DNA of 64,000 nucleotides from Symsagittifera roscoffensis. Lineage: Eukaryota; Xenacoelomorpha; Acoela; Convolutidae. The DNA is taken from positions 17,355,275 through 17,419,274 of the forward strand of contig NC_087066.1 of assembly GCF_963678635.1 (NCBI RefSeq). The letters run 5' to 3'. The notes beneath the pieces are model-generated. The model was not told the origin of the DNA. It ran no database searches and was given only the letters and a program-made list of their open reading frames with translations. This document shows, piece by piece, positions 11,301-23,843 of this stretch (position 1 is its first letter; every line of letters begins with the position of its first letter). The position numbers and the translations under genes were made by a program.

Positions 11301-14300
11301 TCTGAGTGGATTACTTTTAGTAAGAGTAATAAACGTAGTCAACACTTGACAAAGTTTTAAAATTTTTGTAGATATAGTTATTTTCGACTTTTTTCACGTA
11401 ATTTTGTCAGCTTCATTTTTCAACAAATTGATTTGTTGTAATGCAATTTTTTAATTGTACCGGAATTTTCGCGTAGCTCCGGTTCGCTTATGTGTTTTAA
11501 GTTCAAACGGCGAAAGTTTAAAAGTGACGAATTTAAATTGTGCTAATTTAATCAAAAAAGTATTTTGCTTTATCAAAAAGTAAAAAATCAATCATAAATC
11601 GTTCAAGAATCTCTAAGAGCTGAAAAGTCACATATTTTTTCTTGGAATCTCTAAAATTGAGATTTTTTCAAAGAACAAGTCAGTTTTTTTCTGTTTACTT
11701 GCGTTCCTTGACTATTTTCAACTGTCTGTTGGCTATATTTCAACCAAAAATGGTCAATTGTTATTTTTGTTTGAAGTTCAAAAAGCTTTAGTGATTTAAA
11801 TTTTTTCTTTAAAAGACGAAAGTTGAATAAAAAAACATCGTTCAATTCGTCTTTTGTGTGTGTGTGTGTGTGTCTGTTTATTGATACTTTACTAATTGTC
11901 TGATGGGTATATTTAATTTTGTAAACCATAGCTTACATGAATTGTTGCCTTGTGTAGCTGAAAAAATAAGATTGGTTCAATAACATTGAAACAACAATTG
12001 TGTTGTGGTGACAGTTTTCTCAGAAAATTTTGCCATCTGTCGGCGTTCCCTAATCGGTAATAACGTAATTTCCCAAATTTTTCAGTTAATTTTGATTATA
12101 AAGATTTTTGATATCATTGAGACGTATTTTATACACAATAAATTTTTTTAAAAAAGTTATATAATTTTTCGTCATGTGAATTTTTAGTGTCTTTTTGGGT
12201 TTAATTTTCTACAATTCGTTTTGTGATAAGACCTATGCTACATGCACAGTAAGAGGCGATTTTGTTGTTCCGATCACATCACGGCGTGAGAATGAACTAT
12301 GATATAGCTTGTGCTTTTTTAGCACTTTTGAGTGCCTTCACAATGCTCAAATACGCCCAAATCTGTTGTTATATTAATGCTCTTTCAGCCGTGATTTGAA
12401 TTCCTAAAACAAAAATCGAAATATTTATCTCAGCGAGAGATTTATCTCAAAAAGAGGTTGATCGCTTAAGTTATTAGTATCTCTAATTTAGCAGATGTAT
12501 TTAATTCAATTGACCTTTATTGATAAAAAAATCCAAGTGGATTTTTATGATTTTCCATGTTTTGTCTGTTTTTTTCCTCGCTTTAATCGCTATTTGAACA
12601 TTCTGTGCTACTGGCTATGTTCGTTAATATCTGCTGGTGTATTTTTCTTTTGTTGCTTGAAAAATTCTTAGTCATCTAATAAATCATCTCTTGATGAGCC
12701 TAATGTTTTAAAAAACAGATGGGACAGTTTGATCACGTAAAATTTCAGCATTAATCTATTATATATTTAAATGCGTGCTTCACTATCTCGAAATGTTTAA
12801 GCTTTTTATCTATTGTTTTTGCATGTTTAACGAAAGAATTTGTCAGTTTAAACAAAATTGTATTTTGCAATGGCTAGGAAATTTTGTTCGACTTTCCAGC
12901 TTGATGTGAGAGATTATTTTCCTTAAGTTTGAAATAAAGTTTAATCAAAATGAATTAAAATAGAAAACTGCCCTTCCTAACCTGAAAAGTTTTGGGTGCA
13001 ATAAAAATGGGCTGTGAGAAATTACCGTGCATATGCTACCCGCGCAATTTTTTTAACCCAAAAATGTATGGCCTTCAAAAATTAGATTTTTTGACCGTTT
13101 TCTGAAGCATTTTAGTTTTTCTCGAAACTACCCACCCGCTTTTCTCGAAAACTACCCGCTTTAAAGTTTGTCTGAATGAAAGTTCCAATTTTAAAAATGT
13201 TCACTCCTTTTTTATAAGAGAAACAATTGAGGTTTTGTGTGAAGCCAAAATTTTGATTTCACCCAATCCATCCTGCATCAGTAGCAAAACTTCAGGAAAA
13301 AATAAACCGATAGCTCCAGCTTTAGATGGGCTCCTAGAATTGTAATTTTATAATTGTTCTAATGTTTGTAATTAGCAACTCTGAGGGGATTACTTTTAGT
13401 AAGAGTAATAAACGTAGTCAACACTTGACAAAGTTTTAAAATTTTTGTAGATATAGTTATTTTCGACTTTTTTCACGTAATTTTGTCAGCTTCATTTTTC
13501 AACAAATTGATTTGTTGTAATGCAAATTTTTAATTGTACCGGAATTTTCGCGTAGCTCCGGTTCGCTTATGTGTTTTAAGTTCAAACGGCGAAAGTTTAA
13601 AAGTGACGAATTTAAATTGTGTTAGTTTAATCAAAAAAGTATTTTGCTTTATCAAAAAGTAAAAAATCAATCATAAATCGTTCAAGAATCTCTAAGAGCT
13701 GAAAAGTCACATATTTTTTCTTGGAATCTCTAAAATTGAGATTTTTTCAAAGAACAAGTCAGTTTTTTTTCTGTTTACTTGCGTTCCTTGACTATTTTCA
13801 ACTGTCTGTTGGCTATATTTCAACCAAAAATGGTCAATTGTTATTTTTGTTTGAAGTTCAAAAAGCTTTAGTGACTTAAATTTTTTCTTTAAAAGACGAA
13901 AGTTGAATAAAAAAACATCGTTCAATTCGTCTTTTGTGTGTGTGTGTGTGTGTGTTTATTGATACTTTACTAATTGTCTGATGGCTATATTTAATTTTGT
14001 AAACCATAGCTTACATGCATTGTTGCCTTGTGTAGCTGAAAAAATAAGATTGGTTCAATAACATTGAAACAACAATTGTGTTGTGGTGACAGTTTTCTCA
14101 GAAAATTTTGCCATCTGTCGGCGTTCCCTAATCGGTAATAACGTAATTTCCCAAATTTTTCAGTTAATTTTGATTATAAAGAATTTTGATATCATTGAGA
14201 CGTATTTTATACACAATAAATTTTTTTTAAAAAGTTAGATAATTTTTCGTCATGTGAATTTTTAGTGTCTTTTTGGGTTTAATTTTCTACAATTCGTTTT

Positions 14301-17300
14301 GTGATAAGACCTATGCTACATGCACAGTAAGAGGCGATTTTGTTGTTCCGATCACATCACGGCGTGAGAATGAACTATGATATAGCTTGTGCTTTTTTAG
14401 CACTTTTGAGTGCCTTCACAATGCTCAAATACGCCCAATTCTGTTGTTATATTAATGCTCTTTCAGCCGTGATTTGAATTCCTAAAACAAAAATCGAAAT
14501 ATTTATCTCAGCGAGAGATTTATCTCAAAAAGAGGTTGATTGCTTAAGTTATTAGTATCTCTAATTTAGCAGATGTATTTAATTCAATTGACCTTTATTG
14601 AAAAAAATCTAAGTGGATTTTTATGATTTTCCATGTTTTGTCTGTTTTTTTCCTCGCTTTAATCGCTATTTGAACATTCTGTGCTACTGGCTATGTTCGT
14701 TAATATCTGCTGGTGTATTTTTCTTTTGTTGCTTGAAAAATTCTTAGTCATCTAATAAATCATCTCTTGATGAGCCTAATGTTTTAAAAAACAGATGGGA
14801 CAGTTTGATCACGTAAAATTTCAGCATTAATCTATTATATATTTAAATGCGTGCTTCACTATCTCGAAATGTTTAAGCTTTTTATCTATTGTTTTTGCAT
14901 GTTTAACGAAAGAATTTGTCAGTTTAAACAAAATTGTATTTTGCAATGGCTAGGAAATTTTGTTCGACTTTCCAGCTTGATGTCAGAGATTATTTTCCTT
15001 AAGTTTGAAATAAAGTTTAATCAAAAATGAATTAAAATAGATCTTTTCATAGTTTGAAATTCCCAACTCTATTGTGGGGTGGTTTCTGGGTACGCGTATA
15101 GGTTGCAGATCCTACGTCCAAGTTTGATTGCTCAAAACATCTTAGCTTCGGAGATATGCCGTTTTTCTACTTTTTTTAAAATTTTTCAAAAAACTTAAGA
15201 TCTAAAAAACTTCGCCTTTTTCAATTTGGTTTTCTTGTGACATTTCAAATTTTTTCCATTAAACTTGCCAATAAATTAAGAAAAAAGAGTCTGATATTTT
15301 ATAATTAATTAAGCTGTATTTGAATCCTATTTATAAATTTGATGTTTTTGAAAATGAATCTTTGTTAATGAGTTAAAAATACTTCTGAAACCCAGTAGTT
15401 CGAGTTTTGACTATTTGTGTTTAAAAAACCATGAAGTTCAAATTTTGAAATCTAAAGCTATGTTGGATTCCTCATATATTGTGGTTGCATTCATTTCGTT
15501 ATTTTTTAAAATGTTTTATCAGCAACTTTATCACTAATCTGTCTGAAGTACCGGAGGTGCGTTAGACGCTAGTTAGAAATGCTAGTTAGTGCAGAAAAGG
15601 TTAAGCATTTGAACTAATACTCAAGAGCTTTTTTGAATCAATTTTAATTTAAGTTTTGATCAAGTTGTAGGTTTTTGGCTTGAATGTTTGATGTTGAGGT
15701 TTCATTGTTGAAACAGCAAAAATGGGACAGAAGTTTGGATTATTCTTTTCATGCAAAAAAAAATCGAACCAAAGAATTTGCATGGCTTCAATTTGCATGG
15801 CCATGGATCCAATTGTTTTGGCATCGACCACTCTCGAAGGAGTGGGAAGGAGCTACTCTGGCTTAGTGTGATTTTCTCCGCTCAATTTTCGGTACCTCAA
15901 AAAAAACTCGTTGGGGATCGAGCGTGGTGTCTAATTTAAGTCCTATGAATTGTATATATTGAACATTGTTTAAGATGCTTAAAATTGAGCCACAACAAAG
16001 TTTAGTTTTACTGGGGAAAATTTAGTGTTCAATTTTTCTTATCTCAACGATTAAATGTTTCTTTCTTTGTCAATAGAATGTAACAGTAGTCAAAACTTTT
16101 GGGGAGCAAGAAAAACACTCTAAAAACACATTTTTTTCTTAATTAAGTTAGTTTCAGAATAGATGTATGTAGTATGAGGTCATTAGAATGAGGTCGAATG
16201 AGGATGTATTAGGCGGTCTCTCTAGTTTTAAGAATTGAACATCGCACATTGTTTCTCATAAACTCCACAAACGACTAATAGAACCCGGAGGTCCTTTCTA
16301 GCATCTCGTAGTTGGACCCCTACCACGGAAAAGGAAGGAATAATTGCTGTTACAAAAATGCAGAACATCTCTACGCTTCAACAAATTTTCCCGTTAAAAA
16401 AACATAAATGCTGTGATGTGAAAATACCGTTTTAAACATTGCTTCTTCTACATTTTGGCTCTTAATTTCATAACCGCGATTGCTCTTAAGTTCATAAGTT
16501 TATGTCCGTATGCTAAGACCATTTATACGCGAGAAACGGAGATATATGAGCTGTTCTTTTCCGTTGTTAACTTTCATTGTGAACCTATCTAAGATTTACC
16601 TGCAGTTTTTGTGTTGTTTTTTGGGCGAAGATTTGTTACCTCAACCTGAGAAAGAGGTTATGATTTTTTGAAATGCATGTAGTCTCTTTAATTACTCATG
16701 GGAGCTAACAAGCGTAGTGTATTAGAACAAACCTTCTTTTTTTCAACCAAAGTCGAGGTTAAAAGCTCTCATTTGGTGAAACTTTTGCAATAATCACTAT
16801 CTGAAGCAGTTGAAATAACAAAGCATGTTCTTTTAAAAAAATACTTTTGTTGCCGTGGCCGAGTGAGTTATGTTTCACACAAAGGTCGTGGGTTCGAATC
16901 CCGCTTTCGTCACGGTTAGAGGGGTCCCAATGTCATCCACCTCTTCAAGGTGGGATCGGCTGCGGCAAAATTGATGACATCTCTCTCCCCAATTGAAAAA
17001 AGGCCCAAAGTTGAATGATGCGAGCTGGGCAGGGGGCTAATAAAAAACCAATCGTTTCTTTGGTCATTCAATCGATTATTCAAGCAACCATGGAACAGGG
17101 TGAAGGACATGAGATTCCTAATCTACTGGTCGGAGTTTCAATGCCGCATTTAGCAATAATTTAATTAATAATAGGAGCAGTGTTTGCTGCATAGCGTTGG
17201 CAATTCATAAGCATCTGTATCTGTTTTTTTTTCGTGGCTAGTGTTAGGAAAAGTTCAATGGCTCTTGGCGTAGATGCGAAAACGTGATCTTTCTAAGCTC

Positions 17301-18635
17301 TGGGTTGCACGTGGAATCCGACACGGCAAACGTTTTTCTAATTCGAGGCATTGATGTCTTTTTTATTTTACTGCTTTTTGTCGTTTTCTCGCTTGTGTTT
17401 GAGAAAGGAAGCTTTGTTTCTGTGTAAATTAGTGGAATGTTGTTTATTGCTAATTTGTAATAAACTCATAATAAACAACGAGAGCCGGTTGCTGAGCACA
17501 GAATGTTTCCACCAGAATGATTTTTAAAAAATATCAATTTCGAAATGATTTACTTAACATAGAAAAAAAAATTGTCTCCATGTTTATCTCTATTGCCGAT
17601 TACTTTTTGAAGGGCGAATGAATTAGCCTGAATAAACACATTGTGGGAAGTCGGCCTCTTATCCAACTTCTCTATTCGTCTAATCTCGTCCGAAAGCGAA
17701 CATGTTCAGACCAGTTTTTCTCGGCACGAACACTTAGAAAAATTGTTTTGAAGCTAATCCAGAATTGTGCTTTTAATTATTTCAGGCTTTTGGGATCATC
17801 GACGTGGACAAGGACCAGACCATCTCTGAGTCGGACATCGCCGCCACGTGGCAGTCTCTGGGCAAGAATGTCTCCTCCAGTGATGTGTCCAGTATGGTCA
17901 AGGAGGCCAGTGGACCTATCTCCTTCACCATGTTCCTCACACTGTTCGGGGAGAGACTGAGTGGCACTGACCCCGAGGAGAGTATTCTGAATGCATTCAA
18001 ACTGCTAGATGAAGAGGCCACTGGACGCATCTCAGAAGACAAGTTAGTATACCGTGGTTTTATTAGATAGTACAGGGGGAGGGGTTGTAGTTAGTGCTTA
18101 TATTAGTAGTTAGTACACGAGGTGGGCTTTAGAGGCGACCAATCGTTCCTGTTTCTACCTATCTAAACCGGTCATCAGTTGAGATGTGTCCGATCGTCCC
18201 TATTTTCAACGACAAATTGATTGTTTCAAAAGGGTTTAAAATATATTAAAAAAATAAAAGCCTCCTTAACTTTGATGGGATAAAATTGCAGCTCACAGCG
18301 ACGTTAACATGTTCCACTAGTAATTGCCACGGATTATTTAGTAAATTGATGAAACTATATGTACGTGTCTATTCAACATATAAGTTTTTGTCTCGTGTAC
18401 ATTTATTCAACCATAAAAAATATGGCTCTGGTGTTGCGGTGATTTTTCCATCTCGTTGAAATTGATTTTTGTTTTAAGGATGAAGCGTCTGCTGACCTCG
18501 ATGGGGGATCGATTCAGTCCGGAAGAGGTTGAGGACATGTTCAAGGGAGCTGATTCGTGTCTCTACGATGACGGACTAGACTACGCCTCATTCGTCAAGA
18601 TCATCAAGAACGGAGAGGAGCGAGAGGAGGAATAG
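8385..18635 (+). CDS. myosin regulatory light chain, four coding exons
   Basis: Joined exons 8385-8387, 8853-8948, 17786-18042 and 18479-18635 give 513 bases: 170 residues plus a TAG stop. Donors are GTAAGT, GTCAGT and GTTAGT; acceptors are TTTCAG, TTTCAG and TTTAAG, and phase is kept across each join. The protein binds the IQ motif of the myosin heavy chain neck and regulates motor activity in muscle or non-muscle cells. A lysine-rich N-terminus leads to [10 protein letters not shown] at residues 14-23; Ser16/Ser17 match the vertebrate kinase site (Thr18/Ser19). EF-hand 1 is at 39-50 ([12 protein letters not shown]), keeping Asp at loop positions 1, 3, 5 and 12 but with Gln where Gly is usual. 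[20 protein letters not shown] and [11 protein letters not shown] follow in family order. The tail is acidic (EEREEE). Exon 1 holds only the start codon. Which paralogue this is (striated, smooth or non-muscle) cannot be decided here. Confidence 0.93.
9755..10139 (+). mobile_element. hAT-type MITE, degraded copy in intron 2
   Basis: The segment shares its order of landmarks with the better-preserved element at 23375-23795: CTAAAGGGT..TGTACTA near the left, GGCGCCAATGTA, GAGGGGAAATCCCGCG, and a right end reading CCAGATCTGGCCCTGG, a decayed version of the CCTAGATCCGCCCCTG terminus. It has no coding capacity. The left end is approximate. Confidence 0.45.
10151..10815. mobile_element. inverted-repeat (foldback/MITE-like) element in intron 2
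   Basis: Two arms of about 200 bases, 10151-10354 and 10603-10815, are reverse complements with clear divergence. Shared landmarks are TATCTGCACAAA, TTATGACCATTTTCAAATA and TTTTGCACAGCCGAACAT. The ~250-base centre is unrelated. It has no ORF. This is the structure of a short non-autonomous DNA transposon or a foldback sequence. I did not find a convincing target-site duplication. Confidence 0.65.
10884..12962 (+). repeat. tandem duplication, copy 1 (2,079 bp)
   Basis: The block starts GAAAACTGCCCTTCCTAACC and recurs immediately downstream with an offset of 2,079 bases. Copies differ by scattered substitutions and one- or two-base indels, so they are near-identical but not exact. It includes a (TG)n microsatellite near 11857-11874. 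No coding sequence was recognised; the minus-strand frame at 11651-11929 has no known domain. Confidence 0.9.
12963..15041 (+). repeat. tandem duplication, copy 2 (2,079 bp)
   Basis: Head-to-tail second copy of 10884-12962, joined directly after AATTAAAATA. It carries the same (TG)n tract at about 13935-13952. Sequence after 15041 (GATCTTTTCATAG) is unique, marking the right end of the duplicated unit. Confidence 0.9.
15042..16850. other. intron 2 remainder, no recognised feature
   Basis: AT-rich intronic sequence without a convincing frame, repeat pair or RNA gene. The short overlapping frames around 15649-15939 look like chance. Confidence 0.5.
16852..17048 (+). mobile_element. tRNA-derived SINE in intron 2
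   Basis: The head looks like a tRNA gene of the Ser/Leu type. GTGGCCGAGTGAGTTA at 16855-16870 resembles an A box and GGTTCGAATCC at 16891-16901 is a full B box, so an internal Pol III promoter is likely. About 145 bases of unrelated body follow, ending in an A-rich tail (CTAATAAAAAA). It lacks a second tRNA half able to close the acceptor stem, so it is a SINE rather than a tRNA gene. Confidence 0.65.
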
Positions 18636-18672
18636 ACGACACATTACACGACACGAGACGAGACGAGGCTTG

Positions 18673-18678
18673 AATAAA
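18673..18678 (+). terminator. poly(A) signal of the light-chain gene
   Basis: AATAAA lies 38 bases after the TAG stop of the myosin light chain, at a usual distance for cleavage and polyadenylation shortly downstream. Confidence 0.75.
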
Positions 18679-18699
18679 AAAGAACGAGATTTAAACGGC

Positions 18700-20329
18700 C
18701 GTGAGCAAAATTCGACATTCAACTGACGTTTTTAACTGAATCGAATTGATGACTCGCAACTGCAATGAATCAAAAATCCGTCAACCCTCCCCTATAAAAA
18801 ATAATTAACCTTAAGATGATAAAATATCTCGAAAAATGTGAAAGTGAAAAGACTAATGTATGTGTATCAATATACTTGGGTGTGGAATGGTATAAGAAAG
18901 ATGTACTCGATTCATTGCAGTTAAAGAGGTCTACAAACTTAAATATAATTATTGCTATTGTTATTATAAAATTTATTTGCAAAACACTCTGAGGCAAGAT
19001 TTCACTCCACTAATTAACACATTGAAGTTTATTTATCCATTAGCTGAAAACTTCCGCTTCCTAGTTTTGACCGTTGAAAGTACAAACTTTCTATCTGAAA
19101 AACGAAAAAACAAATTCTTTTTTTCATTCCGACTTGCCATAATTAGTTCGAAAAATTGAAAGACAGACTTTCCAGATGAACACCGTACCATTCAACGTTC
19201 AACCAAAAAAAATGTTTTTTTTTTTCAATCGTGCTTCAAAATGATACTTGTCAACAAAACTTCCGAGCTAATGGCATGACAACTGACGACTTCTCTGATC
19301 ACGCTTGCGGTTACTAAAACAAATAAACGGCTAAAAACCTTAGCTCGAAAGCGGTCAGCACCAGTTTTTTTTTAATCCAAAAGGTTTAGTATCAAAAGAA
19401 CATCGGCCTTCGGTTGTCTGCTTATATTTAGTCGACTTAGTTTCTATATTTTTTTTAACCTTTTTTTGTGCTGTGACCATTTTTTGTAATCTAAAGTGTT
19501 TTTGATACTTTTATGTAATTTGTTAAATTTAAAACTGACTTTGTATATATTTTTTTGCTTAAAAACTGTTCAGCCAAAATGATTTCGGCTCATATCTTAT
19601 CGGCTTAGTGGCCTTTTTTGAGGCGTTCCAATTAAAATATAATTTTCATGCTCCCCTCTGGATCGCACAAAGTGCTTAAAATCTTCCTATAAATTATAAT
19701 TTTTCATAACATGTTTTTTTTGGTTTTTTTTTCTGTTCGTTTTTTTTTATTTGATGAGTTTCAGCCTGCATTAAGTTGGCTTAAAGGCCTTATTTTTTCT
19801 AAGTGGTGCGAAGCTTAGCTTTGCCGCTGTGTATTTTTCCATTTTGCTTGATTTTACTGTCAAGTCTCACTTGAAATATTTTATACATAGTTCGCAGGCT
19901 ACATGTTTTCGAACTCTTGGCTGAATTCAAAATAGCAGCTTGCTTGTAGCTCATTTTTGTGACAGTTTTTTCGACCCAACCTTTCTTCTCATGTATTGGA
20001 TTCTTAGCGGTCTTTATTACCCCGCTCTGATCAATTGATTGGTTGTTTTGAAAGCAGTGAACTATGTTTTGTTGAAAAACAGGAAGAAAAAGTTACAGAG
20101 CAAGCAACACAGATTGTTCCCATCCCAAACAAAACTTTGATTGTCTCTCATTTTGATACGACAATCTAAAAAAAAATCCAGTTTTTCATGGCAGTCTGGG
20201 TCATAGAAGGATGACCCTCTGATAAACTCGAAGGCTACATTTTGTTACAGTTTATCAATCTTTTCTATTCATCATTTCTTTGTTAAGTGTAATTTTGCGC
20301 TACTAAAATGGTGTCAGGACTGTTTGCCT
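18700..20329. other. no recognisable gene
   Basis: AT-rich intergenic sequence downstream of the light-chain gene, with several poly-T tracts and no supported feature. Confidence 0.5.
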
Positions 20330-20455
20330 CAAGTCAATTAGCCCTATAAAATCTTGTCCTATACTAACTTGTCCTTCATGGCGAATTGTCATATGCCAAC
20401 TTGCCCCACATGACAATTTGTCCTATGCCGTTTTGTCCCATACTTAACACTTTTA
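20330..20455 (+). repeat. short degenerate minisatellite, TTGTCCTATGCC-like units
   Basis: Six to seven imperfect units of 15-18 bases around TTGTCCTAT(G/A)C follow each other, for example CTTGTCCTATACTAA, TTGTCATATGCCAA and TTTGTCCTATGCCG. It lies just left of the 662-bp duplication. Confidence 0.55.
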
Positions 20456-20472
20456 CTTGATTTTTTGATGTT

Positions 20473-21134
20473 AGAAATAAGGACGAGCAAGTGCTAATGT
20501 AGAGTGGTCTGGTTTTGAAATAACAAATACTTCAATTGAAAATAGTTTAGTTTGAGCCCAAGAAACCATAATTTTTGGCAATGACACGCCAAAAATTGAC
20601 AATATTCTACACTTAGCGCCATTAAAACAGAATGAAGTACGGCTATTCTTTCATTCCGCGTCATTGTTTTACCAGTTTGTTCCGAAACATCCAACATAAG
20701 TATTTTGAGTCAAATTACGTGAGGAGCAGGATACAGTTCACACAAACGCCGCAAGCTCGCCGTCACAACATGAAATGAACTGTTATCAACCAAAAATGAC
20801 CACAGCCACGATGTAAAACCTGAAAAAACTGAGGCAAACCAGATCGGGCATCAGCTGAAAAAAGAAGACAAGCAGCGAATTGTACCTGTCAATAGTAGTA
20901 TGATTGCCAATTGTCTCCAGGAAGTAACAGATGAGAAAGCAGTTTAATCAGCCTTGCCCAGTCGTGCAGCAATAAATAGAATTCTTAACCATCATAAACA
21001 AAACTTGACCCCAGTCTTGCCAATCATTAGAAACCGGCATTTCTTATATCCACAATGCAATTTTACGAGCTTTTTACTAAGAATTTTCATTAAAAAAAAC
21101 AAAGCTATCTTGAAAAAAAAACTATGGTGATTGT
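20473..21134 (+). pseudogene. decayed FLYWCH/MULE-like transposase fragment, copy 1 of a tandem duplication
   Basis: On the plus strand a broken frame reads NDHSHDVKPEKTEANQI, then further peptide up to a stop, then SALPSRAAINRILNHHK. A His-x-His followed by acidic/basic helix and a LPSR-type segment is the arrangement after FLYWCH zinc fingers in MULE-type transposases and related proteins. The upstream cysteines of the finger cannot be traced because of stops and frame changes. The whole 662-base block is repeated directly downstream. The minus-strand frame at 20494-20697 is a shadow. Assignment is tentative. Confidence 0.4.
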
Positions 21135-21803
21135 AGAAATAAGGACGAGCAAGTGCTAATGTAGAGTGGTCTGGTTTTGAAATAACAAATACTTTAATTG
21201 AAAATAGTTTAGTTTGAGCCCAAGAAGTCATAATTTTTGGCAATGACACGCCAAAAATTGACAATATTCTACACTTAGCGCCATTAAAACAGAATGAAGT
21301 ACGGCTATTCTTTCATTCCGCGTCATTGTTTTACCAGTTCGTTCCGAAACATCCAACATAAAAATTTTGAGTCAAATTACGTGAGGAGCAGGATACAGTT
21401 CACACAAACGCCGCAAGCTCGCCGTCACAACATGAAATGAACTGTTATCAACCAAAATTGACCACAGCCACGATGTAAAACATGAAAAAACTGAGGCAAA
21501 CCAGATCGGGCATCAGCTGAAAAAAGAAGACAAGCAGCGAATTGTACCTGTCAATAGTAGTATGATTGCCAATTGTCTCCAGGAAGTAACAGATGAGAAA
21601 GCAGTTTAATCAGCCTTGCCCAGTCGTGCAGCAATAAATAGAATTCTTAACCATCATAAACAAAACTTGACCCCAGTCTTGCCAATCATTAAAAACCGGC
21701 ATTTCTTATATCCACAATGCAATTTTACGAACTTTTTACTAAGAATTTTCATTTAAAAAAATTAAAGCTATCTTGAAAAAAAAAAATAACTAGGGTGATT
21801 GTA
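21135..21803 (+). pseudogene. decayed FLYWCH/MULE-like fragment, copy 2 of the tandem duplication
   Basis: Direct repeat of 20473-21134 with an offset of 662 bases and only scattered differences. It carries the same broken frame with the same internal stop (GCAGTTTAATCAGCC), so the decay predates the duplication. Confidence 0.5.
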
Positions 21804-23374
21804 ATATATACTGATCATCGTAAAAAGTCAACAGCATAAAAATTTTTAGTAACTTCGTTCAAAAATTATAGTTTTGATCTAGTTTTGGCTCATTTAAAAC
21901 AAAATTCTCGACTTTGGTATCTGTGGAAAATTTTTTAAACAGCAAAAAATTTCCATTGCTTCAACTGGTTGTTAGATTTGGCAGGAAAAGGTTTTTTTTT
22001 ATAGATCATCTCCGATTTTGTCAAGTGACAGAACTATTGGCTAGAGATCTTTCAGCAGAGCAAATTTTTTTTTTTAAAAATCCTAAATTAAGCAGTTTTG
22101 ACTGTATGATTATGAGCGTTTTGAAATAAATCCTCAACTTTGGTTGATTATAAAACTTCTATCATAGTAATGAAAAAGTTAAGCTAGTGAAAAAAAGTTA
22201 TTGAAGGAGCTCTTTAAAAATGTCCAAGAAAGATGGTTTTTGAACAAACCAAAAAAACGAAGTTCTTAAAGAGAAGAAATTTGAATGAATACTCTAACAA
22301 TCAAAATAATTGCAATAATAAGTTTTGGTCCAATTTAGTTGAGTGGAGTTTTTAGATTGTGGAAACCTGAAAAATCAAAAACACAATTGCAAATACCTTA
22401 AAATGATAAAAACAACTTTTTTGCCGTTCAAATTTTTGTCTCAACTTCCTAAATAAATTTGATTGGTTTTTCGTTATGATTTGAATGTGCGATTATTTTT
22501 TCTAAACAATTAAGGTAGTCCTAATTTTGCATAAACTTTTGCAAAAAATGGTTAGTTTTTTTTGATTTTTTGATCTAAATTGTGTCAGCGTAGACTTTAG
22601 CGACAAAATTTTTTACCTCTCACTTTTTTACCAATTTTTGTTTATGTTCTTTTATAAAGCAGGCGAATGCATACATGACAAAACCAGCAAAAAAGTTTTT
22701 CCGAAAAAGTGAAATATGTTTTTTATACATTCTTAAAGTTAGAGTTTTCAAATTATTAGCCTTGCATCAAGTTTCCTTAGTTTGATTGTTTGGAAAACCC
22801 AGAAATTAATAAATAGAATCAGTCGACATAACTAAGAAGCAACAAAACGTTAATAACAAGTCTTTGCATTTTTGCAACAAACCTTAAATTTAGCAACAGA
22901 AGGTTATATTTTCTGGCTGAGCGTCATTTGTTTCAAGATAGGTAACTTGCAACAAAACAATTTTTTTTAGTATACATCCTTAAAAAACTTTGAATGTACG
23001 AATTTTGATTCAAGACGCTTTATTCCAATTGGTTTTACAAACTTTCAAGATGAGAAAAACACTTAAAAGTTTGTATTGATGAAATCAACACGCAAATCAA
23101 GGGTATAAGTATGTGCGATTAATCGAAGTTGATTGAAAATCAATGACGTTACCAAATCCCTGAAATTCATCCAGTGCTTCTTGAGCTTCGGTTGATGAAA
23201 CTTGATGATTGAAATGTGTCACAATCAATCAGAAGCAAAAATAAACGACGCAAAATATCAACTCTGAAATAAGAACTTCATTTTTCTACACACTAATTCA
23301 TACTAACAGATTATCAATTTCATTTTCGTTGCTGCACTTTAGCTTCGTATTGTCTATATTACGTAATGAAGAAC
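21804..23374. other. no recognisable gene
   Basis: AT-rich sequence with poly-A/T tracts. The 71-codon frame at 21914-22129 has no recognisable domain. Confidence 0.5.
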
Positions 23375-23795
23375 CAGGGGCGGATTTAGGGGTGGACGCA
23401 CCCCCCTCCCTCAGGGATTCGTCCTCCTGCCGACCCAAAGGGTTTCCCTTTGTACTATTTTGAGATATTCATTTTTGGTGACGGACACTAAAATTTTTCT
23501 AAAGGCTCCTTTGGCGCCAATATATTCTAATTTTGAGCGGAAGTGCGCGCCGAAAAAACTCAATTTTTTGGTCAAAATTTTCCAAAAATTGGCTAAAAAG
23601 GCCTTTTTTGGCCTGTTTTTTTTCGAAATTTTGTCGGTGGCGCAGAAATTTTGGCCAAAAACGATTCTTTGTAGTGCTTTGGGAGATCTCAGAAAATCAA
23701 TTTGGTCGACCTAAAAAAACGGTCGACAAAATTTTCGATTTTTTTTTTGAAAATCCGCCCCCCCCCCTCTCGGGAAAATCCTAGATCCGCCCCTG
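23375..23795. mobile_element. hAT-type MITE with CAGGGGCGGAT termini
   Basis: The left end reads CAGGGGCGGATTTAGG and the right end CCTAGATCCGCCCCTG: near-perfect terminal inverted repeats of 16 bases beginning with the CAGGGG typical of hAT elements. Length is 421 bases and coding capacity is nil. Flanking octamers TGAAGAAC and CACAGAAC agree at five of eight positions, a weak hint of an old 8-bp target duplication. Related copies lie at 9755-10139, 25322-25582 (inverted) and 44741-44950. Confidence 0.8.
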
Positions 23796-23843
23796 CACAG
23801 AACAGAACTATTTAGAAAAGTTTCTGCTGCTTTCAAGATTAGA

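Noticed and set aside
17643-17960. 105-codon Ser/Arg-rich plus-strand frame
   Set aside because: Wrong-frame reading through intron end and exon 3 of the myosin light chain.
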